Assembly (NCBI RefSeq): GCF_024807145.1
Contig: NZ_JANUCA010000001.1
Location: forward strand, 744,001 to 808,000
DNA length: 64,000 nt
Direction: 5' to 3'
Source of the DNA: Microbacterium sp. AK031
GTDB taxonomy: Bacteria; Actinomycetota; Actinomycetes; Actinomycetales; Microbacteriaceae
A program made the position numbers and the translations under genes. Positions 51,579 through 64,000 of this stretch are shown here, in pieces (positions within the stretch are counted from its first letter, which is position 1; each line of letters opens with the position of its first letter). The notes under the pieces are model-generated. The model was not told the origin of the DNA and did not search any database. It saw nothing but the letters and a program-made list of their open reading frames with translations.

Positions 51579-52740
51579 ATGACTCGGATGGAGCAGCCAC
51601 CCCGTATGGATCCGCGCTTGTCGCCCCTGTGGCGCCGCTGGGATGTACTGGTCGAGGCAGCTCTCGTCGGATTGGCGTTCGTTCCCGGCGTGGAGCGTAA
51701 GGGAGTCGATCTGGCCGAACTGCCCGATCGGGCGATGGACGCGCTGGGTTGGATGCTCCTTCTCGCACAGGGCGCGACGGTGGCGCTGCTGCAACGCCGG
51801 CCTGCAGCCCGTCTCGCCGTCGTCGGCTCCGCATTCGGCGCATACCAGTTGCTCGGCTATCCGACGACGTTCGCTGCGTTGGGTCTGCTGGTCTGCGTCG
51901 TCGGAGCCGGAGCGCTCGTGCGCCCGTCACCGACGAGTGACGATCGGGTGCGCGGCAGGCGGCTATGTGCTTCTCTGCAGTGCGTTGACGTGGGTCGGCT
52001 CACCGGCATCCCTGCTGGACCACGTCGTCTTCGGATTGCTGCTGGCGTCGTTGCGGGTGGTTGGCGCTTAGCTGCACAGTCGTGCTCTGGCTCAACGGCA
52101 TCGGAGTGCGGAAGCCGCGCTCGCTGCCGCCCTGGCGGAGCGCTGACGCATCGCCAGGGAACTGCACGATGTGATCACGCATCACGTGACCGCGATGGTG
52201 GTGCAGGCCGATGCCGCGCAGTTCGCAGCGAACGAGAGCGAACGAACGAGGACGACGCTCGCCACGATCGGCGAGACGGGAAGAGCCGCGCTCACCGATC
52301 TTCGAGGCCTCCTCGGCGCGTTGGACGCGGCGGCGGATGCATCACCAGGAGATGACTCGGCGAGAATGCCGGCGATCACCGATGTCGAGGAACTCGTGGA
52401 ACGCGCGCGAGCGGGGGGCCAGCCGGTCGAATTCGCTCGAGAGGGAGAGCTGCGCACCGTGGATGCCGCGTCAGCACTCGCTGTCATCCGGGTCGTGCAA
52501 GAAGCCCTGACGAATACGATCAAGCACGCGTACGGCGCCGCCACCCTGGTGCGCATCCGTTACTAGGAGAGGGAGATCGACGTGACGGTCACAACCGAGG
52601 CGGCCACAGCGCCCGGACTGGGGAGCGGCAGCGGTCACGGCCTCATCGGCCTGCGCGAGCGCATCGCGCTCGTCGGCGGGCGATTCGAAGCAGGTCACGT
52701 CGGCGCCGGGTTCGTCGTGCATGCCCGGATCGACGGATGA
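51579..52740 (+). pseudogene. Broken sensor histidine kinase (NarL-type two-component system)
   Basis: The N-terminal frame encodes membrane segments (VLVEAALVGLAFVPGVE; MLLLAQGATVALLQRR; LLVCVVGAGALVRPS). At about 51950 the frame must shift to continue with GYVLLCSALTWVGSPASLLDHVVFGLLL. In that frame TAG at 52069 and TGA at 52144 interrupt; the latter lies in front of RIARELHDVITHHVTAMVVQA, the HisKA_3 box. A further TAG at 52564 cuts the ATPase domain, whose end GSGSGHGLIGLRERIALVGG is still readable. One frameshift and three in-frame stops show it is inactive. It overlaps the regulator gene by 4 bp, as an original operon would. Confidence 0.9.
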
Positions 52741-53171
52741 GCACGCCGAGCGGCGTCGCGCCGATCCGCGTGGTGGTGTGCGACGACCAGGATCTCGTGC
52801 GCACCGGGTTCGTCACGATCATCGACAACCCAGCCAAAGTGGTGATCGTCACGACGTTCAATCTCGACGCGCTGGTCTTCGACGCGCTGAGGGCGGGCGC
52901 CAGCGGATTCCTTTTGAAGGATGCCAGGCCAGTGGAACTTCTCGATGCGATCCGTACCGTCGCCGCCGGCGAGTCGCTGCTGTCGCCCACTGTGACGCGC
53001 ACGCTCATCGCCGAGGGGCTCTCCAATGCGGAGATCGCGCTCGCGCTCGTCATCAGTCACGAGACGGTCAAGCCGTATGTCTCGCGGATCCTCAGCAAGC
53101 TTGATCTCCGCGATCGCGTTCAGGACGACGCTGACCACACCCCTGAGAGGCCTCGGGGCCCGGCTGGTTGA
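52737..53171 (+). pseudogene. Response regulator (NarL type) with two in-frame deletions, lacking the phospho-acceptor Asp
   Basis: A 144-codon frame starts as a normal receiver (APIRVVVCDDQDLVRTGFVTIID) but jumps directly to VVIVTTFNLDALVFDALRAGASGFLLKDA. About 45 residues, including the phosphorylated Asp, are missing. After SLLSPTVTRTLIAE another about 25 residues are lost before GLSNAEIALALVISHETVKPYVSRILSKL, so the first part of the LuxR-type HTH is gone. After LRDRVQ the sequence diverges from the family. Both deletions keep the frame. With the kinase also broken, this is a dead gene, although an intact 144-codon frame remains. Confidence 0.8.
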
Positions 53172-53311
53172 CCGGTGGGGACTTCGGGCCCGAGGCGAGC
53201 ATCGTCGCCGTGATCGTCTGCTCGATCGCGACCGCTGTGCTTCTCCGTATCGCCCATCGTCGAGGTCGTATCCTCGTCGGTCGCAGGCGCCAGATCCCGT
53301 CGGCGCTCTGA
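53147..53311 (+). pseudogene. C-terminal fragment of a CPBP-like intramembrane protease
   Basis: In the frame just after the response regulator remnant, 54 codons encode GWLTGGDFGPEASIVAVIV followed by a hydrophobic run and a basic tail ending QIPSAL. The GG-x-FGPEAS motif followed by a final transmembrane helix and RR-rich end resembles the C-terminus of CPBP family intramembrane metalloproteases. A stop codon lies upstream (53144-53146), and no preceding part is found. A weak assignment based on one block. Confidence 0.4.
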
Positions 53312-53380
53312 CGACGAAGGGGCGGAGCAGAATCGAAGCTCCGCCCCACTCAGAAGACGTTCGCGCGATGCGCGAATGTC

Positions 53381-54085
53381 CTAGTCCATGCCGTCCATGC
53401 ACGTCGGGTCGTCAGGAGAGCTCCTGCCGCTGAGTGTTCCCAGCTCCTCGATCACCCGCGGGTGCGCGAGGATTAGGAAATGCCCTCCCGTGTTCACACG
53501 GATGTTGGTCGCGCCGGAGAGCTCGCTCCCCTCAGGGATGTGAGGATCGAACCGCGCGTATATCGACACGATCTTCCGGTTGGTCGCGAGCTCTCGTCCG
53601 AGCGTGAGAATCACAGGGTCCATCGGAGCGAGGGCACGCAGCGTGCGCGACGGAATCATGCGCGCGTATCTCGAGCCACCGAATGGCGTGGCCACCGCGA
53701 CCATCCCTCGCACTTGATCTCCGGCGGTCCCGATCATCACGAGCTTTCCGGCGAGTCCCCCCTTGCTGTGCGCGACAAGCGTGACGTCTCGCATACGGTT
53801 CCGGCGCAGATACTCGGTCACCAGATCGGCCATCTCTGCAACTGGATGCAGGTTTCGCTCGAGCATCTCCAGGACATGCACTGGGTGCCCGCGATTATGC
53901 AGCTCCTCGACGATCGGCTGCATGAACTTCCAGGTCTCGTAGATCCCCGGAAGGATGATCACCGGATCGCGGGTGCCGGTTGTGTAAGACGCAGGATCAG
54001 TGCGGTCGAACAACGCCCTGGTCTGCCATACCAGGGCGTACGCGTAGTCGAGAATCCACCAACCAGCGGCTCTCAGCGGTCCCAT
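53381..54085 (-). CDS. Alpha/beta hydrolase (esterase/lipase-like)
   Basis: A 234-residue alpha/beta hydrolase. The oxyanion region is PVIILPGIYETWKFM and the nucleophile elbow VTLVAHSKGGLAGKLVM, with the Ser in an HSKGG context. The acid residue is probably in IYARFDPHIPEG and the His in VNTGGHFLILAHP. It probably hydrolyses a lipid or ester; substrate unknown. The start ATG at about 54085 forms a TGATG overlap with the stop of the upstream hydrolase remnant, which fixes it; an in-frame ATG at 54139 would add 18 residues. It appears intact within a decaying neighbourhood. Confidence 0.87.
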   Translation of the reverse strand: MGPLRAAGWWILDYAYALVWQTRALFDRTDPASYTTGTRDPVIILPGIYETWKFMQPIVEELHNRGHPVHVLEMLERNLHPVAEMADLVTEYLRRNRMRDVTLVAHSKGGLAGKLVMIGTAGDQVRGMVAVATPFGGSRYARMIPSRTLRALAPMDPVILTLGRELATNRKIVSIYARFDPHIPEGSELSGATNIRVNTGGHFLILAHPRVIEELGTLSGRSSPDDPTCMDGMD

Positions 54086-54478
54086 CACGTGCCGATTGTC
54101 TCTGGCGCTCGTGGTGCCGTGTGAGAACGAATTGCGCATGCGACGGCGGCAGGCGCCGCAAACTGCACGACATGGTGGTCGCCTGGTACCTCCACGAGCG
54201 TGGAGGCGCCAGGCACGAGATCACGGAGCCGTCGACACCAGGTTCGCCCCGCGACCGGGTCGCTACTGCCGCGGATGATGAGCAGCGGCTTCGTCAGTTC
54301 ACGCACGCTGTCTTCGATCGGGTAGACGAGCATGCGGCGAAGTTGCGTCAGATACCACATGTACCAGCACGAATGCCGTGGCGTCCTGAGCCGGATCGGG
54401 TCCCTCCGTGGCGATGACACGAAACACCTGGTCGGAGTGATCCGCAGGACGGGGTCTGATGCGTATGCGGCTCGCCAT
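54085..54478 (-). pseudogene. Alpha/beta hydrolase with large internal deletion and frame change
   Basis: From an ATG at 54478 the first frame gives MASRIRIRPRPADHSDQVF and, after VIATEGPDPAQDATA, FVLVH, the normal start of an alpha/beta hydrolase up to the oxyanion strand. At about 54370 the reading must change frame to continue with WYLTQLRRMLVYPIEDSV, then TKPLLIIRGSSDPVAG (acid residue) and VPGDHHVVQFAAPAAVA (catalytic His). About 150 residues with the nucleophile elbow are gone. Its stop overlaps the start of the intact hydrolase, so the two formed an operon. Confidence 0.8.
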
Positions 54479-54564
54479 GACTGAAACCTACCCTTGGCGG
54501 GTGGAATCGACATGCTCCTGACCGAGCCCGGCATGATCGGCTGTAGAAACTAGTGCTGCCGATA

Positions 54565-54598
54565 CTGAGGGGGCAGGGCCGAAGCCCCGCCTCCTCAG
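54565..54598 (-). terminator. Hairpin terminator downstream of pyk
   Basis: On the minus strand CTGAGG-AGGCGGGGC and GCCCTGCC-CCCTCAG pair around a TTCG tetraloop with one mismatch and one G-U pair. It begins 10 bp after the pyk stop. A U-run is missing, which is common for actinobacterial terminators. Confidence 0.75.
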
Positions 54599-54608
54599 AG
54601 AACTCGAG

Positions 54609-56057
54609 TCAGACGCCATCCTTGTAGATCGGCGCGGCACCGTTCACGGCATCCCCGACCTTGTGCACGCGGATGTCGTTCGTGGAACCGACGATTCCGG
54701 GAGGGGAGCCGGAGATCACGACGACCTTGTCCCCTTCCTTCGCGAGGTTGTTCTTCAGCAGGTGCTCATCGACCTGAAGGAACATCAGGTCGGTGTGCTG
54801 CACGTTCTCGACGAGCTTGGAGCGGATGCCCCAGGTCAGTGCCATGCGACGACGGATGCTGGGTTCCGGTGTGAACGCGATCATCGGAATGCGTGAGCGC
54901 AGACGCGAGAGGCGGCGGGCGGAGTCGCCGGACTGGGTGAAGACGCACAGGAACTTCGCCTCGACGAAGTCAGCCACCTCGAGAGCGGCGAGCGTGATCG
55001 CACCGCCCTGTGTACGCGGCTTGGCTGCGAGCGGTGCGATGCGCTCCAGACCGTGCTCTTCGGTGGACTCGACGATGCGGGCCATGGTCTCGACGACCAC
55101 GATCGGGTACTGCCCCACGCTCGTCTCGCCCGAGAGCATGACGGCGTCGGCGCCGTCGAGGACGGCGTTGGCGACGTCCGATGTCTCCGCACGAGTCGGC
55201 ACAGGGCTGGAGATCATCGACTCGAGCATCTGCGTGGCGACGATGACCGGCTTGGCGTTGCGTCGAGCGAGCTCGACTGCGCGCTTCTGCACGATCGGCA
55301 CGGCCTCGAGCGGAAGCTCGACTCCGAGGTCGCCTCTGGCGACCATGATGCCGTCGAACGCGTCGACGATCTCTTCCAGTGCATCCACCGCCTGCGGCTT
55401 CTCGATCTTGGCGATGACGGGCACCTTGACGCCCTCTTCGGCCATGATCTCGTGCACCCGCACGACGTCGGACGCATTGCGCACGAACGACAGCGCGATG
55501 AGGTCGGCGCCGATCTGCAGACCCCAGCGGAGGTCTGCTTCGTCCTTCTCGCTGAGCGCGGGGACGTTGACGGCGACACCCGGCAGGTTGATGCCCTTGT
55601 TGTTCGACACCGCACCGGCGACGATCACACGGGTGGTGACGACGGTGCCGTCTGTCTCGACGACCTCGACGCGCACCTTTCCGTCGTCGATCAGCAGGAA
55701 GTCACCTGGCTTGACATCCTGCGGCAGCCCCTTGAAGGTGGTGCCGCAGATCTCGCGGTTGCCGATGATGTCCTCAGTGGTGATCTTGAAGATGTCACCG
55801 GCGGCGAGCTCGTACGGGCCGTCCTCGAACTTGCCGAGACGGATCTTCGGTCCCTGCAGGTCGACGAGTACGGCGACGGCCTTACCCGCGTCATCCGCAG
55901 CGCGGCGGACGTTGGCGTAGTTGGCGTCATGGACGGAATAGTCACCGTGGCTGAGGTTCAGTCGGGCGACGTCGACCCCCGCTTCGATGATTGCTCGAAC
56001 GTTCTCGTAACTCGAGGTGGCCGGGCCCAGCGTGGCGACGATTTTCGCGCGTCTCAA
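54609..56057 (-). CDS. pyk: Pyruvate kinase
   Basis: A 482-residue pyruvate kinase. The N-terminus RRAKIVATLGPATSSYENV is typical. The barrel carries the active-site block VPVIAKIEKPQAVDALEEIVD with the catalytic Lys, then GIMVARGDLGVELPLE and KPVIVATQMLESMI. The C-terminal domain holds the possible regulatory site and the alternation ending KVGDAVNGAAPIYKDGV. It makes pyruvate and ATP from phosphoenolpyruvate. No in-frame ATG or GTG fits; the TTG at 56057 has GGAG 6 nt upstream and gives exactly the family start. The gene is 59 bp downstream of gltD on the same strand and ends in a hairpin. Confidence 0.95.
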   Translation of the reverse strand: MRRAKIVATLGPATSSYENVRAIIEAGVDVARLNLSHGDYSVHDANYANVRRAADDAGKAVAVLVDLQGPKIRLGKFEDGPYELAAGDIFKITTEDIIGNREICGTTFKGLPQDVKPGDFLLIDDGKVRVEVVETDGTVVTTRVIVAGAVSNNKGINLPGVAVNVPALSEKDEADLRWGLQIGADLIALSFVRNASDVVRVHEIMAEEGVKVPVIAKIEKPQAVDALEEIVDAFDGIMVARGDLGVELPLEAVPIVQKRAVELARRNAKPVIVATQMLESMISSPVPTRAETSDVANAVLDGADAVMLSGETSVGQYPIVVVETMARIVESTEEHGLERIAPLAAKPRTQGGAITLAALEVADFVEAKFLCVFTQSGDSARRLSRLRSRIPMIAFTPEPSIRRRMALTWGIRSKLVENVQHTDLMFLQVDEHLLKNNLAKEGDKVVVISGSPPGIVGSTNDIRVHKVGDAVNGAAPIYKDGV

Positions 56058-56116
56058 CAGAATCTCCAGGGTGAGAGTGGGGGGATAACAGAACTGGCGA
56101 CGATGCCTCAGCCAGA

Positions 56117-57575
56117 CTACGCGGGCTGCAGGCCGATCGCGACATCCGTGGGGCGCACGGGTGCGGGCAGCACCGTCTCGCCCATCAGGAAGCGGTCGAC
56201 ACCGGCAGCGGCGGCGCGTCCCTCGGCGATCGCCCACACGATGAGCGACTGCCCGCGACCTGCATCGCCGGCGACGAAGACACCGGGGACGGTCGTCTCG
56301 TACGAGTCATCGCGCTGGAATGCGCCGCGGTCGGTCGCCTCCGGCCGCACGTCGTCGGTGAAGCCGTCCTGCTCGGGGCCGGTGAAGCCCATTGCGATCA
56401 GCACGAGGTCGGCTGGGATCTCCCGCTCGGTGCCGCTCTTGGGCACTCGACGGCCATCGACGTACTCCGTCTCGGCCACGCGCAGGGCGCGCACCTCGCC
56501 GGCGTCGTTCGAGAGGAACTCGACCGTGGACGCCAGGTAGTGGCGCTCTCCACCCTCTTCGTGCGCGGACGACACCTCGAAGACGGTGGGCATCATCGGC
56601 CAGGGCTGGTGCTCCGGTCGCTCGACACCGGGCTGCACGCCGATCGCGAGGTTGGTCACGCTCAGCGCGCCCTGACGGTGCGCAGTACCGATGCAGTCCG
56701 CACCGGTGTCACCGCCGCCGATCACGATTACGTGCTTGCCCTCTGCGGTGATCTGGTTGTGCACGACATCGCCGGCGATCGCGTGGTTCGACTCGACGAG
56801 GTACTCCATGGCGAAGTGCACGCCGTCCAGGTCCCGACCGGGAATCGTCAGGTCGCGCGGCACCGTCGAGCCCGTCGCGATCACGACAGCGTCGTACCGG
56901 GTACGCAGATCGGCCCAGCTGATGTCCTTGCCGATCTCGACGCCGGCGCGGAAGCGAGTGCCCTCCTCCTGCATCTGCCGCAGGCGGGATTCGAGGTGGC
57001 CCTTCTCCATCTTGAAGTCCGGGATGCCGTAGCGCAGCAGCCCGCCGATGCGGTCGTCGCGCTCGAACACCGCGACCGTGTGTCCCGCGCGCGTGAGCTG
57101 CTGCGCCGCGGCGAGTCCGGCGGGGCCGGAACCGACGACGGCGACGGTCTTGCCGGTGATCCGCTCCGGCGGCTGCGGCTCTACCCAGCCCTTGGAGAAG
57201 GCCTCGTCGATGATCGAGACCTCGACCTGCTTGATGGTCACTGCGGGCTGGTTGATGCTCAGCACACACGCGCTCTCGCACGGTGCGGGGCACAGCCGCC
57301 CAGTGAACTCGGGGAAGTTGTTCGTGGCGTGCAGGCGCTCGATCGCCGAACGATCCTCACCACGCCAGGTGAGGTCGTTCCACTCGGGGATGAGGTTGCC
57401 CAGAGGGCATCCCTGGTGGCAGAACGGCACACCGCAGTCCATGCAGCGCCCCGCCTGTCGGCGCAGCACGGTCTTGTCGCCCGGCTCATAGACCTCCTTC
57501 CAGTCCATGATGCGCACGGGAACGGGACGGCGAGCAGGCAGCTCGCGCTCCGTCACCTTCAAGAAGCCCTTGGGG

Positions 57576-57583
<8 letters not shown>
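56117..57583 (-). CDS. gltD: Glutamate synthase (NADPH) small subunit
   Basis: A 488-residue GltD. The N-terminal iron-sulfur part has [17 protein letters not shown] and [11 protein letters not shown], followed by the FAD-binding [15 protein letters not shown] and the NADPH-binding [34 protein letters not shown] closes the FAD site. It oxidises NADPH and passes electrons to GltB for glutamate synthesis from glutamine and 2-oxoglutarate. The start overlaps the gltB stop by 8 bp. pyk lies downstream. Confidence 0.96.
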
Positions 57584-62144
<4,561 letters not shown>

Positions 62145-62233
62145 GGGTTACCGTCCTCAGGTAATCACGTGACACCGGGGACGACGTCGGCCCGCTCGTT
62201 CAATGCAGTGGATTCCTCACTCGACGAGGAGGC

Positions 62234-63256
62234 TTATCGGGAGCTGTCCTCGCTCGCGGGAGCAGTGCTTGTGGCGGTGGCTCCGGCGGTGACTTCGACC
62301 GGAGGCGCGCTCACGTCGACGAAGTCATCGATGATGTTCTGCGATTCTACATCAGCGTCGGAGTCCTTCCGCGTGCGCCCGGGAGAGTAAGGTCCCGCTT
62401 CGCGTCCCGTGTGCCTGCGCGTCTGGACGATCAGGATGACGATGCCGACGACCACGCCGATGATGGATGCCCAGACGTTGCTGCGCAGGCCGAGGATGAT
62501 CTCGCTCGGGTCGATGCGGATCGACTCCCAGAGCACGCGACCGGCGCTGTACCAGATCAGGTACACGGCGAAGAGCTTGCCCCACTGCAGTTGCAGGCGA
62601 CGACCGATCCAGAGCAGGAAGAGCACGCCGAGGCCGTTCCAGACGACTTCATACAGGAATGTGGGGTGGAAGAGCGTCCCCTCCGCGAGTCCTGGAGGGA
62701 AGGCGACGTTGTCGGACTCGATCTCGAGACCCCACGGCAGATCGGTCGGCAGACCGAAGAGCTCGTGGTTGAACCAGTTCCCGAAGCGCCCGAACGCCTG
62801 CGCGAGCAGCAGGCCGGGGGCGAGGGCATCGGCGAAGGTCCAGAACCGGATGCCGGTCCATCTGCAGCCGAGATATGCGCCGATCGCACCGCCGATGAGC
62901 GCACCGAAGATCGCGATGCCACCCTCCCAGATGGCCCAGACCGAACCGGGCTCGAACGGGTTCCAGGTGTTCTTGCCCTCACCGAAGTAGAAATTCGGGT
63001 GCGTGAGCACGTGGAAGATGCGCGCGCCGATGATCCCGAGCGGCACGGCGAGGATCGCGATGTCGATCACGACCCACGGCTCCGCTCCGCGCTTGGTGAG
63101 GCGGTGATTCGTCAGCAGAGTGGCGGCGATGATGCCCGCGATGATGCAGAGGGCATAGAAGTGGATCCGCAGGGGCCCGAGATCGAAATAGCTGACCGGA
63201 GGGCTCGGGATGCTGGTGAGCACGCCGCCGATGGCGGTGTGAAGCGCGAGGGACAT
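62234..63256 (-). CDS. lgt: Phosphatidylglycerol-prolipoprotein diacylglyceryl transferase
   Basis: A 340-residue polytopic enzyme. Hallmarks are IHFYALCIIAGIIAATLL, GARIFHVLTH, WEGGIAIFGALIGGAIGAY, and the Lgt signature FGRFGNWFNHELFGLPTD. A cytoplasmic acidic tail ends TSTAPASEDSSR, as usual in Actinobacteria. It attaches diacylglycerol to the lipobox Cys of prolipoproteins such as the FKBP protein in this window, before cleavage by LspA and acylation by Lnt. The start ATG at 63256 is 10 bp from the trpA stop, so the two share a transcript; this trpA-lgt linkage is common in Actinobacteria. Confidence 0.95.
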   Translation of the reverse strand: MSLALHTAIGGVLTSIPSPPVSYFDLGPLRIHFYALCIIAGIIAATLLTNHRLTKRGAEPWVVIDIAILAVPLGIIGARIFHVLTHPNFYFGEGKNTWNPFEPGSVWAIWEGGIAIFGALIGGAIGAYLGCRWTGIRFWTFADALAPGLLLAQAFGRFGNWFNHELFGLPTDLPWGLEIESDNVAFPPGLAEGTLFHPTFLYEVVWNGLGVLFLLWIGRRLQLQWGKLFAVYLIWYSAGRVLWESIRIDPSEIILGLRSNVWASIIGVVVGIVILIVQTRRHTGREAGPYSPGRTRKDSDADVESQNIIDDFVDVSAPPVEVTAGATATSTAPASEDSSR

Positions 63257-63266
63257 GAGTGCGATT

Positions 63267-64000
63267 CTAGTTCTCGTGTGAGGTGACTGCCGACGGCGTG
63301 CCTGCGGCAAGGGACTTTGTGACGGCGGCGAGGGCCTCGAGGCCCCCGTCGCGGAGGGCACGCACCAGCGCGGTGCCGACGATGGCGCCGTCGGCGTACT
63401 CTGTGATGCCGGCGATCTGCTCGGCGGTGGAGATGCCGATTCCGACGCAGGCCCGCACCGCGCCGCGTTCGCGTAGGCGTGACACCAGAGTGCGCGCGGC
63501 CTTGTCGAGTTCGGTACGCTCACCCGTGATGCCCATCGTGGACACCGTGTAGACGAAACCGGTCGACGAAGCGACGACGAGGTCGAGGCGCTCGTCCGTC
63601 GAAGTCGGGGCGGCGAGGAAGATGCGATCGAGTCCAGTGCGCTTGCTGGCGGCGACCCAGTCGGCGGCAGCATCCGGTGTGATGTCGGGTGTGATCAGTC
63701 CTGCGCCGCCGGCGGCGAGCAGGTCGTCGGCATAGCGGTCGACGCCGTACTGCATCACGGGGTTCCAGTACGTCATCACGACGACGGGCACATCGGTGGC
63801 GGCCGTGATCTCCCGCACAGCGGTGAAGAGGTCGCGCATGCGGAACCCGGCGGCGAGGGCGGCCTGAGTGGCTTCCTGGATCACCAGGCCGTCCATCACA
63901 GGATCGCTGTACGGCGGTCCGAGTTCGATGACGTCGACGCCGTTCTCGGCGAGAGCGATCGCGGCCTGGATGCTGGTCTGCAGATCGGGGAATCCGACCG
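63267..64000 (-). CDS. trpA: Tryptophan synthase alpha subunit (5' end outside window)
   Basis: The open frame continues to the right edge of the window and lacks its N-terminus. It reads VGFPDLQTSIQAAIALAENGVDVIELGPPYSDPVMDG, containing the catalytic Glu and the Asp region of TrpA. PVVVMTYWNPVMQYG, GLITPDITPDAAADW, VASSTGFVYTVSTMGITG, and VGIGISTAEQ follow in the usual order. It cleaves indole-3-glycerol phosphate to indole for the beta subunit. At least 244 residues are visible of about 260-270. It is followed by lgt after 10 bp. Confidence 0.95.
   Translation of the reverse strand, partial: VGFPDLQTSIQAAIALAENGVDVIELGPPYSDPVMDGLVIQEATQAALAAGFRMRDLFTAVREITAATDVPVVVMTYWNPVMQYGVDRYADDLLAAGGAGLITPDITPDAAADWVAASKRTGLDRIFLAAPTSTDERLDLVVASSTGFVYTVSTMGITGERTELDKAARTLVSRLRERGAVRACVGIGISTAEQIAGITEYADGAIVGTALVRALRDGGLEALAAVTKSLAAGTPSAVTSHEN

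Noticed and set aside
52144..52146. In-frame TGA in the histidine kinase as selenocysteine or readthrough codon
   Set aside because: Other stops (TAG at 52069 and 52564) and a frameshift occur in the same gene, and the position before RIARELHDV is normally not a Cys.
51462..54600. Integrated island using tRNA-Leu(CAA) as attachment site
   Set aside because: I found no repeat of the tRNA 3' end further right and no integrase; the decaying genes look like ordinary chromosomal genes.

Overview
The window is a high-GC actinobacterial chromosome segment, most likely from the family Microbacteriaceae and close to Microbacterium. The evidence is the strong G/C bias at third codon positions, frequent GTG starts and 4-bp ATGA gene overlaps, and a set of actinobacterial markers: RbpA, the PafB/PafC pair, HelY, a PdtaR-type ANTAR response regulator, a PAC2-family protein and a DUF6458 protein. 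It is chromosomal and mostly housekeeping. I see no phage, plasmid, insertion sequence, CRISPR array or obvious defence island.

Layout. 1-8.2 kb: a branched-chain (leucine-type) catabolic locus with the end of E1-beta, the E2 subunit, a TetR regulator, acyl-CoA carboxylase beta and alpha, acyl-CoA dehydrogenase, a MaoC protein and a CitE-like lyase. 8.2-16 kb: histidine phosphatase, sirtuin, an rRNA/tRNA methyltransferase, gene remnants (cupin, DinB), a GDSL hydrolase, a DEAD/DEAH helicase, a ferritin-like/VIT fusion, a broken MFS gene and tRNA-Leu(GAG). 16-30 kb: M20 peptidase, UppP, PAC2, HAD, TrmI, an FKBP lipoprotein, PafB-PafC-TatA-TatC-HelY-Lnt and convergent RbpA. This order matches the M. 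tuberculosis proteasome neighbourhood, but no mpa, dop, pup, prcBA or pafA lies between TrmI and PafB. 30-47 kb: GDPD/SPFH/NfeD, SDR, HdeD-like protein, AraC+VOC, a UvrA-like ABC protein, MarR with operator, a patch of truncated genes, MFS+GNAT, a 17-bp minisatellite, SUMF1-like and GDSL genes, and a DUF885-LLM-MFS operon. 47-51.5 kb: polA, thioesterase, GNAT, PdtaR-type regulator and tRNA-Leu(CAA). 51.5-54.5 kb: a cluster of decaying genes (histidine kinase, response regulator, CPBP-like fragment, alpha/beta hydrolase) around one intact hydrolase. 54.6-64 kb: central metabolism and envelope genes (pyk, gltD, gltB, lgt, trpA).

How the genes work together. The first block forms a pathway from branched-chain 2-oxo acids to acyl-CoAs and on through carboxylation; two palindromes next to the TetR gene suggest local control. 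PafBC, TatAC, HelY and Lnt form one tightly coupled strand-sense run. GltB/GltD form glutamate synthase, and TrpA-Lgt lie in one direction upstream of them. A TANNNT hexamer 6-7 nt before the start codon recurs at several genes, which points to leaderless transcription.

Limits. All calls come from reading translations and motifs by eye; no database search was run. I found no convincing new multi-gene system. The most unusual items are the proteasome-less pafBC locus, the minisatellite, the pattern of genes with internal deletions, and the decaying two-component system.
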